From the NCBI GenBank assembly GCA_964476585.1, contig CAYZBF010000016.1, forward strand, positions 1 through 45,092: a stretch of 45,092 nt of DNA. Reading direction: 5' to 3'. The position numbers and the translations under genes were made by a program. The stretch comes from CAYZBF01 sp964476585. Its GTDB lineage: Bacteria; Hydrothermota; UBA3072. Positions 25,400 through 32,715 of this stretch are shown here, piece by piece; positions within the stretch are counted from its first letter, which is position 1; every line of letters begins with the position of its first letter. The notes below the pieces were generated by a model, which worked only from the letters and a program-made list of their open reading frames with translations, was not told the origin of the DNA and did no database searches.

Positions 25400-26458
25400 T
25401 TACAGCCCCTCTATGAGATCCAAAATCTTTCTGCTCACTTTCAAATAGTGATGATTCTCCATCACCCACTCCCTTCCTATCTTTCCTTTCCGAGTCAATA
25501 TATCAGAAAATGATAAAATTTCTTCCAACACATCTTCAATATTATCCTGATTTGCATTAATAAACGGATGATCTGGAATATATTTCTCATAGTCGGGATT
25601 TATGTATGTAACACTGGGAATACCCATGGATAGACATTCCAATGAATTCATTCCATACCCGTAACCACCAAGATCAGTTAACTGATCTACCAGCACATCG
25701 CATCTCTCCCATTTCAATCTCAAGACTTCCTCGTGTGGTAAATTTTCTAAAAGAAGGAAATCAAAATCAAATTTATTCTTAAGACTTTTCACAGCTTTTA
25801 TGAGATATTTAGTACCCTTGAGATACCGATTGGTAGGAGCGTGACATATAGTGAGCTTTTTATTTTTTAATAATTCTTTGGGGTTGAATTTATCCACTTC
25901 AAATGGAAAAAATATATGGTGTATATCAGGGTGAATAAAGAGATGGTCAAATTCTGTGGTGAAGACTATATCTGATAGTTTCTCAATATGAATGAGTGCT
26001 CCACGACTCCTCAGGTCGCTTCCCAAATATAAGATTGCAACCCTTTTGCCCATCATCTTCAAGGATTTCATAATCTCTCCACACCTTAGGAATCCAAGTC
26101 CTCCATCAAGTATATAGCAATCAAAAGAACGTATGAAATCCATTAGAGGATGAATCCTATAATCCCATATGACATCTCTCATTAGATAGAAACCTCTCTC
26201 GAGAAGCGTTGGATTCCACTTTGGGGGATTACCTTCCCTATACTGATGCTGGTAGGTCCCCACCTTAATCAACCTTTTAATAGATGCGAAAAAAGACACA
26301 TTAGAAAGGGGTAGATTAAGTACTATATCATCCCATTGTGAAGTGGGACTCCTGAAATAAGTAATTAAACGGGAATAATGTCCTTGTTTTCTCTCTGCAT
26401 TTACCAAAGTTCCGGGAACACCGGCAACGTTCTCAGAAGCTATGTGAAGAATTCTCAA
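25400..26458 (-). CDS. GT-B fold glycosyltransferase
   Basis: 352 residues. The N-terminus MRILHIASENVAGVPGTLV and the C-terminal donor half (ICHAPTNRYLKGTKYLIKA, then GYGYGMNSLECLSMGIPSV) fit a GT4-like enzyme. The expected EX7E is degenerate: only the second Glu, in NSLECLSMG, is clear. A sugar transferase for surface polysaccharide or lipid is likely; donor and acceptor are not visible. It lies 17 bases after the GT9-like gene and is last in the run glcD-like, upp, GT9-like, this gene. Confidence 0.75.
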   Translation of the reverse strand: MRILHIASENVAGVPGTLVNAERKQGHYSRLITYFRSPTSQWDDIVLNLPLSNVSFFASIKRLIKVGTYQHQYREGNPPKWNPTLLERGFYLMRDVIWDYRIHPLMDFIRSFDCYILDGGLGFLRCGEIMKSLKMMGKRVAILYLGSDLRSRGALIHIEKLSDIVFTTEFDHLFIHPDIHHIFFPFEVDKFNPKELLKNKKLTICHAPTNRYLKGTKYLIKAVKSLKNKFDFDFLLLENLPHEEVLRLKWERCDVLVDQLTDLGGYGYGMNSLECLSMGIPSVTYINPDYEKYIPDHPFINANQDNIEDVLEEILSFSDILTRKGKIGREWVMENHHYLKVSRKILDLIEGL

Positions 26459-26475
26459 CAGTAACTGTCCAATTC

Positions 26476-27258
26476 TTAACCATTATTAGTATTAAGACAA
26501 CTCTCTATAACTTTTGCGGTTATTAATCCAGCGTATCGGACTACCTTCATCGAAGGAGGCGGTTGAAAGTTGTCTCCTTCTTTTAGTAGAAGAACCTGGG
26601 GAATTTCTAAAAAAAATGCAATTGTAGAAAGAGTGTTCTTCTTCGTTATCAAGGATGAAATCTCATAGAGGTCTTCAGCTCTCGAGACTTTGAGAAATCC
26701 AGGAAACACTCCAACATCAGATGAAATGCCCACTCTTTCATCTTTCTTTTTCCACCTTTTCAAACCCAATACTTCCTTTTCCCAACTTACTGATAATCCC
26801 AGTAACTCCATTAGACTTTGATAAGACTCAATTATTGAACGGGAACGGGAACGGACTAAGAGATTGACACTCGTATCCTCGTATATTGAAGCAGTGATGG
26901 GGAAGTCCAGAAGAAATGAGAATGCATCTATCCAGTTTCTGTTAAGATCTATAAAAAGATCAAAAGATAAATGCTTTAGGCGCTTTCTCAAAAGGAAAAC
27001 ACTTAAAAGACTCAAAGTTGTTGGATATTCCATTATTTCTATGGGAAACCTTTCAAAATATTTAAAACCTCGGTTCTCTGTTAAAAATACAGTTAAATCA
27101 TATTCACTTGACAAAGCCTTCACAAGTGGTAATGAATACAGGATTTCTCCCTGGAATATCGAAGGACGGAGCGCCACCCTTTTTACACCCTTTAAAGGGA
27201 ATTCTATCCGCTTTGATCTTATCCTGGCAAGTATCGAAAACAGAGTGTTTCCTAACAT
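26476..27258 (-). CDS. Possible GT9 (heptosyltransferase-like) glycosyltransferase
   Basis: 260 residues. VALRPSIFQGEILYSLPLVKAL followed by YDLTVFLTENRGFKYF resembles the N-terminal nucleotide-fold start of ADP-heptose:LPS heptosyltransferases (RxxxxGDxxxxTPxxxxL). It is about 80 residues shorter than usual GT9 enzymes, and the C-terminal donor-binding half is weak, so activity is uncertain. It sits 15 bases after upp and just before the GT4-like gene, consistent with cell-envelope sugar transfer. It could instead be a degenerate or unrelated Rossmann-like protein. Confidence 0.5.
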   Translation of the reverse strand: MLGNTLFSILARIRSKRIEFPLKGVKRVALRPSIFQGEILYSLPLVKALSSEYDLTVFLTENRGFKYFERFPIEIMEYPTTLSLLSVFLLRKRLKHLSFDLFIDLNRNWIDAFSFLLDFPITASIYEDTSVNLLVRSRSRSIIESYQSLMELLGLSVSWEKEVLGLKRWKKKDERVGISSDVGVFPGFLKVSRAEDLYEISSLITKKNTLSTIAFFLEIPQVLLLKEGDNFQPPPSMKVVRYAGLITAKVIESCLNTNNG

Positions 27259-27273
27259 ACAACCCCCTATAAA

Positions 27274-27939
27274 TCAATCTGTTCCAAAAGCCCTGTCGCC
27301 ACAATCTCCAAGGCCTGGAACGATGTATCCCTTACTGTCCAACCCCTTAAATCTTCCCTTTTTATCCAGAGCAAGCGCATAGATATGAATACCAGGGAAG
27401 AGCCTTTCAATTTTTTCAAGACCATAAGGTGCACAGACTATTGAAGAAATTATCACCTTAATGGGTTTTCCCTTATCATAGATTCTTTTAAGAACGGCAA
27501 TGATAGTTTCTCCAGTGGCTATCATTGGCTCGTAGACAATAATATTCTTACCCTCTACATTCGGAACCTTAAAAGATGATACATCGATCTCAAAATTAAG
27601 ATCATTTACACCCTCCTCTATCCTCCTTGCTTCGATTACTCCTATTTCGTAGGGTATACTAAGCTCATCAAAAAATTCCCCACCCCCAGAAGCTAAATGC
27701 ATGCCAGCTCTCATTATGATAAGTTGAAATATTGGGGCAATTATTCTTCGAGCTTCAGTGATAGCTAAAGGGGTTTTAACGTTTATTTCTTCAGCCGCTA
27801 TCTCTTCCTTTAAAATTTCATAACTTAAAAGAAAACCAGCAAGCCTTAATTGCTTTCTAAAAAGAACAGAATCAGTTGAATCATCCCGAAGGTTCGCAAG
27901 TATAGAACTCAATACATTATTTTCCAGAATATGTACCAT
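27274..27939 (-). CDS. upp: Uracil phosphoribosyltransferase
   Basis: 221 residues, near the usual 208-210. The PRPP-binding loop reads YEPMIATGETIIAVL (compare DPMLATGGS) and the uracil-binding C-terminus is YIVPGLGDCGDRAFGTD, diagnostic of Upp. The dimer/flexible loop region with ARRIIAPIFQLIIMRAG is also in place. It salvages uracil to UMP using PRPP. It lies 12 bases after the GlcD-like gene. Confidence 0.96.
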   Translation of the reverse strand: MVHILENNVLSSILANLRDDSTDSVLFRKQLRLAGFLLSYEILKEEIAAEEINVKTPLAITEARRIIAPIFQLIIMRAGMHLASGGGEFFDELSIPYEIGVIEARRIEEGVNDLNFEIDVSSFKVPNVEGKNIIVYEPMIATGETIIAVLKRIYDKGKPIKVIISSIVCAPYGLEKIERLFPGIHIYALALDKKGRFKGLDSKGYIVPGLGDCGDRAFGTD

Positions 27940-27951
27940 AAGAACCTATTC

Positions 27952-29316
27952 CTAAAATATCTTCCCTGGATTCAATAGATCCAGGGGATCAAATTCTTTT
28001 TTTATACTTTTCATAAATTCTATCTCCTTCTCAGTCCGCGAAAAATGGAGGTATTTTTTCTTTGTAAATCCGATACCGTGTTCTCCGCTAATCCTGCCGC
28101 CAAGAGAACTCACTCTTCTCAGTATCTCCTCTACAAGTGATTCTCCCCCATCATCCCAGTCTTCTCTCTTTATAATATCTATATGGATATTCCCGTCTCC
28201 AATATGGCCGAAGGTGTAAATACCAGTTTCGTATTTCTTCTTGAGTTCCTTAACAAAAGCGACAAATCCAGGGAGGCTGGATCTGGGAACCACAACATCT
28301 TCTGGTAAAACAGTGCCAATATGGTCCAGAGCTTCTGATATACTACGCCTGAAATCCCATATCTTATCCTGCTGATAAGGCTCCTCAGCTATAAATACAT
28401 CGGATGCCCCATATTTTAGAAACTTCTCCCCTATTTTCTCAAACATGTCTTCAACATCTCTCTTTGAACGCTCCTCTATCTCCGCAATAAGAAAAGATGC
28501 TTTATCGGTATATGGTATCTTTTTATCTGTGTAGCGAAGTGTTGCACTAACTGAATCCTCATCGATAAATTCAAGGGCCGAAGGAACGAGCCCTGATGCA
28601 AGGACCTCAAAAGAAGCTCTGGCAGCGTCTCTTAAGTTATCAAATGGGGAAAGCAAGGTAGCACTATAAGGAGGCAATGGGATAACCCTGAGTAGAATCC
28701 TGGTTATGACACCCAAAGTTCCCTCGGACCCTATAATCAAGTTCATAAGTGAATATCCCGTTGCATTCTTCTCTAACTTGCCACCGAAGAATTCCTTTTT
28801 ACCGTCCGAGAAAATAACCTCAATCCCCAATACATAATTTCTCGTAAGTCCATACCTCAAACATCGAGGCCCTCCCGCATTTGTAGCTACATTACCTCCT
28901 ATTGAGCAGGAATCAATAGATGCAGGATCAGGGGGATAAAACAGGTTGTATCCTTTAAGAAAATTGTTTATCTCTTCTGTAATACATCCAGGTTCTATTT
29001 CCAGTGTTAAGTTTTGCTCATCAATATCCTTAATTTCTTCCATATGCTCAAGGCTGAGTATCACGCCTCCATTAACCGCAAGTGAGCCCCCGCACCTACT
29101 CGTTCCTCCACCTCGGGGAACAACAGGAATTCTCTCTCTTGATGCAATCTCTAAAAATCTGCTTATTTCATCTGAATTTTTAGGAAGGAAAGCAGCATCA
29201 GGAAGAAAATAATAATCTCCGGGTGTTTCATCCCGAGCATATTTTTTAAGTAATTCTTCATCCGTCAGGAAGATATTTGAATCGAACTCTTCACTCAAAA
29301 TGTTCACTAATTTCAT
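27952..29316 (-). CDS. GlcD-like FAD-linked 2-hydroxyacid dehydrogenase
   Basis: 454 residues of the vanillyl-alcohol-oxidase-type FAD family. The FAD-binding half carries VPRGGGTSRCGGSLAVNGGV and PDPASIDSCSIGGNVATNAGG; the C-terminal half has FGHIGDGNIHIDI and SGEHGIGFTKKKYL, typical of glycolate oxidase GlcD and D-lactate dehydrogenases. It oxidises a 2-hydroxyacid to the 2-oxoacid, passing electrons to an Fe-S partner or flavoprotein. No Fe-S partner gene is adjacent; the GlcF-like gene at 43581 has its own GlcD. The predicted promoter puts the transcription start at or next to the ATG, and no Shine-Dalgarno is visible, so the mRNA may be leaderless. Confidence 0.92.
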   Translation of the reverse strand: MKLVNILSEEFDSNIFLTDEELLKKYARDETPGDYYFLPDAAFLPKNSDEISRFLEIASRERIPVVPRGGGTSRCGGSLAVNGGVILSLEHMEEIKDIDEQNLTLEIEPGCITEEINNFLKGYNLFYPPDPASIDSCSIGGNVATNAGGPRCLRYGLTRNYVLGIEVIFSDGKKEFFGGKLEKNATGYSLMNLIIGSEGTLGVITRILLRVIPLPPYSATLLSPFDNLRDAARASFEVLASGLVPSALEFIDEDSVSATLRYTDKKIPYTDKASFLIAEIEERSKRDVEDMFEKIGEKFLKYGASDVFIAEEPYQQDKIWDFRRSISEALDHIGTVLPEDVVVPRSSLPGFVAFVKELKKKYETGIYTFGHIGDGNIHIDIIKREDWDDGGESLVEEILRRVSSLGGRISGEHGIGFTKKKYLHFSRTEKEIEFMKSIKKEFDPLDLLNPGKIF

Positions 29317-29322
29317 TAAACA

Positions 29323-29350
29323 AAAATAACCCCGAGTTAGTTATAGTCAA
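29323..29350 (-). promoter_or_regulatory. Predicted promoter of GlcD-like gene, leaderless layout
   Basis: Minus-strand TTGACT (29350-29345), a 16-bp spacer and TATTTT (29328-29323). Only six bases separate the -10 box from the ATG at 29316. Confidence 0.55.
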
Positions 29351-29365
29351 GGGAAAAAAATACCC

Positions 29366-29393
29366 TTGAAAATAACCTTGTTTTTACTATAAT
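29366..29393 (+). promoter_or_regulatory. Promoter of tRNA-Pro(GGG) and downstream operon
   Basis: TTGAAA (29366-29371), a 16-bp spacer and a perfect TATAAT (29388-29393), eight bases before the tRNA 5' end. This is the best -10 box in the window, as expected for a stable RNA. Confidence 0.75.
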
Positions 29394-29401
29394 AAAAGTG
29401 G

Positions 29402-29476
29402 CGGGGCGTAGCGCAGTCTGGTTAGCGCACCTGTATGGGGTGCAGGTGGTCGGAGGTTCAAATCCTCTCGCCCCGA
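29402..29476 (+). tRNA. tRNA-Pro, anticodon GGG
   Basis: 75 bases forming a full cloverleaf: acceptor CGGGGCG/CGCCCCG with the bacterial proline hallmarks C1:G72 and discriminator A, D-stem GCGC/GCGC, anticodon stem CCTGT/GCAGG, loop ATGGGGT with anticodon GGG, and T-arm GGAGG-TTCAAAT-CCTCT. CCA is not encoded. Confidence 0.97.
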
Positions 29477-29483
29477 GATAATA

Positions 29484-29528
29484 ATGCCAAGAGATAAGCG
29501 AAAATCTGAAATTAATAAGATTAAATGA
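29484..29528 (+). CDS. Possible 14-codon ORF coupled to acyltransferase gene
   Basis: ATG at 29484, seven bases after the tRNA, reads MPRDKRKSEINKIK and its TGA overlaps the ATG of the acyltransferase gene (ATGA). There is no ribosome site, so it may be chance. It is noted because the acyltransferase gene also lacks one. Confidence 0.2.
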   Translation: MPRDKRKSEINKIK

Positions 29529-30373
29529 GTCTTCTATTCTTTCTTATGCAATTATTAGGATACTTCTTACCTAAAGGAATTGCAGAATTGATAAGCCGAG
29601 GTATTGCTAGATTCTGTTACTACTTCGTATATAAAGAATCAGCGAAAAACCATCTATCAAACCTTAAAACAGCTTTTGGGGATGAAAAGGATGATGGAGA
29701 ATTGAAAAAAATAACAAAAAAAGCAATGTGCAACTTTTCCATACAACTCTATGAACATACTATTATGGGAAGGCTGAATAGAAGGAATTACACTAAATTT
29801 CTAAAGGGTGAAATGATGGAAAATCTTTTCAATGCCTATAGGGAAAGAAAGGGGGTGATAATATTAAGTGCTCATTTAGGAAATTACGAGTGGGGCGCAG
29901 CTCTAATGGCACTTAATGATATCCGCGCCTCTGTTATATCACTGGAATATAAAACTCCATTTATAAAAACCCTTTATAAAAAAAATAGAAATAAGGTTGG
30001 AGTAACTATATTTTATCTCCGAAAGACATTCTCGGATTCTATAAGGTTTTTGAAAAGTGGAGGAGTTCTTGCAATTGCTGGTGACCGTAATTTTGGTGAT
30101 GCTCCAATATCTATGAAACTATTCAATAGAGAAACAGAAATTCCAAAGGGTGCCTTCTACCTTGCATCAAAACTCGATGTTCCTATTGTTCCAGCATTTT
30201 CCCTTAAGGAAAAAGACGGATTATATCATGTATATTTTGAGAAGGCATATAAGATAAATGAGAACGAGATACAATCTGGAGCAAATCGCTATGTGTCAAT
30301 CCTTTCGAGATACATAAAGAAATACCCCGAACAATGGTTTATCTTTGATAAAATATGGAAAGAAGAGTTTTAA
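29525..30373 (+). CDS. LpxL/HtrB-family lipid A-type acyltransferase
   Basis: 282 residues, slightly short for the family. It carries the HX4E catalytic motif (SAHLGNYEWG), a later GDRNFGDAPI corresponding to the acceptor/substrate loop, a short N-terminal membrane segment, and a C-terminal WFIFDKIW. Members add a secondary acyl chain to Kdo2-lipid A precursors, which implies an outer membrane with lipid A-like lipid, although distant homologues acylate other glycolipids. The in-frame TAA just before the ATG fixes this as the most upstream start. It lies 48 bases after a tRNA gene and overlaps the next gene by 19 bases. Confidence 0.88.
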   Translation: MSLLFFLMQLLGYFLPKGIAELISRGIARFCYYFVYKESAKNHLSNLKTAFGDEKDDGELKKITKKAMCNFSIQLYEHTIMGRLNRRNYTKFLKGEMMENLFNAYRERKGVIILSAHLGNYEWGAALMALNDIRASVISLEYKTPFIKTLYKKNRNKVGVTIFYLRKTFSDSIRFLKSGGVLAIAGDRNFGDAPISMKLFNRETEIPKGAFYLASKLDVPIVPAFSLKEKDGLYHVYFEKAYKINENEIQSGANRYVSILSRYIKKYPEQWFIFDKIWKEEF

Positions 30374-31029
30374 TAATTATACCAGCATATAACGAAGAGG
30401 ATAAAATAGGTCTTTTATTAAAAAGGATATCAAAGTTATTTCCTTTAACTAAAGTTCTTGTAGTAGATGATGGTTCAACTGACAATACTCATCTTATCGT
30501 TAAAGATGCAGGGGTAAACTTAATAAGTCAACCTACCAATCTTGGTAAAGGCATGGCTCTCAAAAAGGGTTTTGAATTTGCAATAGACAAAGGATATCAT
30601 GCAGTCATAACAATGGACTCAGACCTTCAACACAATCCATCTGAGATCCCAAAATTTCTAAGTGCTTTCACAGAAGGAGCAGATCTAATCATCGGGACAA
30701 GACATCCGAGTTTAAAAGAGATGCCATTTGTCCGATTTCTGGTAAATCATACAACTTCTCTGGTTGCATCACTCCTTTCGGGAATTCGCGTTCGTGATAG
30801 CCAATCAGGATATAGACTTCTAAGTTCGGATCTACTCCGAAAATTAGATATTGAGACCTACCGCTTTCAAACTGAGACGGAAATAATAATAAAGGCGGCA
30901 AGATTAGGTTACAGAGTTAAAGAGATCCCAGTCGAAACCCTCTATCCTGATAAAACCAGAAGTCATATTAACCCTATAATAGACACAATAAGGTTTATTA
31001 TACTCTCAATCAAGTTCTTATGGCGGTAA
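30355..31029 (+). CDS. GT2-family glycosyltransferase, dolichyl/polyprenyl-phosphate mannose synthase-like
   Basis: 224 residues with the GT-A signature near the start (LIIIPAYNEEDKIG, VVDDGSTDNT), the metal-binding MDSDLQHNP (DxD-type) and a later DSQSGYRLLS, typical of DPMS-like cytosolic GT2 enzymes. No C-terminal membrane domain. It probably charges polyprenyl phosphate with a hexose or transfers directly to an envelope glycolipid. It overlaps the acyltransferase gene by 19 bases and surE by 10, so the operon is tight. Confidence 0.9.
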   Translation: MERRVLIIIPAYNEEDKIGLLLKRISKLFPLTKVLVVDDGSTDNTHLIVKDAGVNLISQPTNLGKGMALKKGFEFAIDKGYHAVITMDSDLQHNPSEIPKFLSAFTEGADLIIGTRHPSLKEMPFVRFLVNHTTSLVASLLSGIRVRDSQSGYRLLSSDLLRKLDIETYRFQTETEIIIKAARLGYRVKEIPVETLYPDKTRSHINPIIDTIRFIILSIKFLWR

Positions 31030-31757
31030 TACTTATTTCTAATGACGATGGTATCAAAGCAGAGGGAATAAAAATCTTGAAAGAGGCTGTAGAGGATTTA
31101 GGGAGAACCATAGTGTTTGCACCGGATAGTGAAAGGAGTGGCTCGAGCCACTCCTTAACTATTCAGACTTCCATCGGGGTTAAGAGAATTGATAAGGATG
31201 CATATTCAACAGATGGAACCCCAACTGATTGCATACTATACAGTGTAAGGGGAATATTAGAAGAAAAACCAAATATCATCCTTGCCGGTATTAATCACGG
31301 AGCTAATCTCGGAGAGGATGTCTCTTACTCGGGAACGGTAGCGGTGGCAATGGAAGGAACACTCCTCGGAATTCCCTCTGTTGCATTTTCTCAAGTTGGG
31401 TATAGACAATCATTTGACAAAGAATTTGCAAAAAAAATTGTTAGAATGATAACCCTTCGTGTACTCAAAGAAAATTTGCCAGAAGGAGTATTTCTGAATG
31501 TAAATCTTCCCCCAAAGCCCAATGGAAGACTACGAATAACAAAATTGGGCAATAGAATCTATCAAGACTCAATCATTAGATTAAAAGGTGATGAGAAAGA
31601 AGTAATCTACTCACTCGGCAGGGAATCTCCTTCATGGATACCTGAAGAAGGCTCGGATTTTAATGCCATTGACGAAGGTTTCGTTTCCATCACACCTATT
31701 CATCTGGAATATACTGACTTCAAAACAATGAAAAAACTCATCAGATGGGAAGATTAA
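31020..31757 (+). CDS. surE: 5'/3'-nucleotidase SurE
   Basis: 245 residues, usual length. The metal-binding Asp pair is in LISNDDGIKAEG, followed by APDSERSGSSHSLT and GINHGANLGEDVSYSGTVAVAMEG, the full SurE signature set. It dephosphorylates nucleoside monophosphates as a stationary-phase or stress housekeeping enzyme. surE beside pcm is a long-known bacterial gene pair, which supports both calls. It overlaps the GT2 gene by ten bases. Confidence 0.97.
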   Translation: MAVILISNDDGIKAEGIKILKEAVEDLGRTIVFAPDSERSGSSHSLTIQTSIGVKRIDKDAYSTDGTPTDCILYSVRGILEEKPNIILAGINHGANLGEDVSYSGTVAVAMEGTLLGIPSVAFSQVGYRQSFDKEFAKKIVRMITLRVLKENLPEGVFLNVNLPPKPNGRLRITKLGNRIYQDSIIRLKGDEKEVIYSLGRESPSWIPEEGSDFNAIDEGFVSITPIHLEYTDFKTMKKLIRWED

Positions 31758-31758
31758 C

Positions 31759-32394
31759 ATGGAGTATAATCATCAGCGAGAATCTATGGTAGAGGATCAG
31801 ATACGGAGAAGAGGCGTCACAGATGAGAGAATCCTTAGGGCAATGAAGGAAGTATCAAGACATAAATTCGTTGGAGAAGCTCTCTTGAGCATTGCATACC
31901 AGGATAGCCCTCTGCCCATTGGGTATGGACAGACTATCTCACAACCTTATATAGTGGCACTGATGACTCAATTACTTGATGTCAAGGATGATCACAAAGT
32001 TCTTGAGATTGGAACTGGTAGCGGTTATCAGGCTGCAATCCTTTCAAAACTTGCAATGAGTGTGATAACCGTAGAACGAATCCAGGAACTTTATCAGCAA
32101 TCAAAAGAACAGTTGCATAAGCTTGGATATAATAATATAATTGTTGTACATGGAGACGGTAGCATAGGTTATAAAGAGTATGCACCCTATGATCGGATAA
32201 TTGTAACGGCAGCAGCACCCAAGGTACCGGAATCTCTTATTGAACAGCTATATGAAAAAGGTAAGATAGTAATTCCTATAGGGAATAGATGGACACAAAG
32301 GCTGGAGGTCATAAAAAAGGAAGGAACAACCATAAAAAAGGAAAAGAATGAGGGTGTTCGATTTGTTCCCTTAATCGGAAAGGAAGCTTGGTAA
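31759..32394 (+). CDS. pcm: Protein-L-isoaspartate O-methyltransferase
   Basis: 211 residues, usual length. The SAM-binding motif is VLEIGTGSGYQAAILSKL. The family-specific QTISQPYIVALMTQLL, RHKFV near the N-terminus and YDRIIVTAAAPKVPESL confirm it. It repairs isoaspartyl residues in aged proteins using S-adenosylmethionine. It starts one base after the surE stop codon, and its own stop is five bases before a tRNA gene. Confidence 0.97.
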   Translation: MEYNHQRESMVEDQIRRRGVTDERILRAMKEVSRHKFVGEALLSIAYQDSPLPIGYGQTISQPYIVALMTQLLDVKDDHKVLEIGTGSGYQAAILSKLAMSVITVERIQELYQQSKEQLHKLGYNNIIVVHGDGSIGYKEYAPYDRIIVTAAAPKVPESLIEQLYEKGKIVIPIGNRWTQRLEVIKKEGTTIKKEKNEGVRFVPLIGKEAW

Positions 32395-32399
32395 TAAAT

Positions 32400-32474
32400 C
32401 GGGACGTAGCGCAGTTTGGTCAGCGCGCCTGGTTCGGGACCAGGAGGTCGGTGGTTCAAATCCACTCGTCCCGA
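32400..32474 (+). tRNA. tRNA-Pro, anticodon CGG
   Basis: 75-base cloverleaf: acceptor CGGGACG/CGTCCCG plus A discriminator (C1:G72), D-stem GCGC/GCGC, anticodon stem CCTGG/CCAGG with loop TTCGGGA giving anticodon CGG, and T-arm GGTGG-TTCAAAT-CCACT. CCA is not encoded. No promoter is evident directly upstream, so it is probably cut from the pcm operon transcript. Confidence 0.97.
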
Positions 32475-32715
32475 TATTTTGTCACAGGTACACAGAGTAA
32501 TCGCTTTGCTTCATTAAAAATTAGGGTTTTGGATTTAGGATTTAGGGGTTGGAAATTAGATTTAGCAGCTATAAAAACAATGTTAAACATTGCATCTCTT
32601 AACTAAATCCGAATCCCCAAATTCTAACTTCTATTATTTTTTTCATTTTTCATTTTGCAATTAAGCGAAGCGCTTTATACCCTTGCATATCGGTTGAAAG
32701 AGACTACTTTTTGCT
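32475..32715. other. Non-coding spacer with repeat fragments
   Basis: 241 bases. It begins with a degenerate half of the GCCACAGAG element (TCACAGGTACACAGAG near 32481). It then holds GGATTTAGGGG-type words facing a loosely complementary AATCCCCAAATTC block near 32610, and a small palindrome (CAATGTT-A-AACATTG at about 32579). No gene or convincing terminator is visible. Confidence 0.4.
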
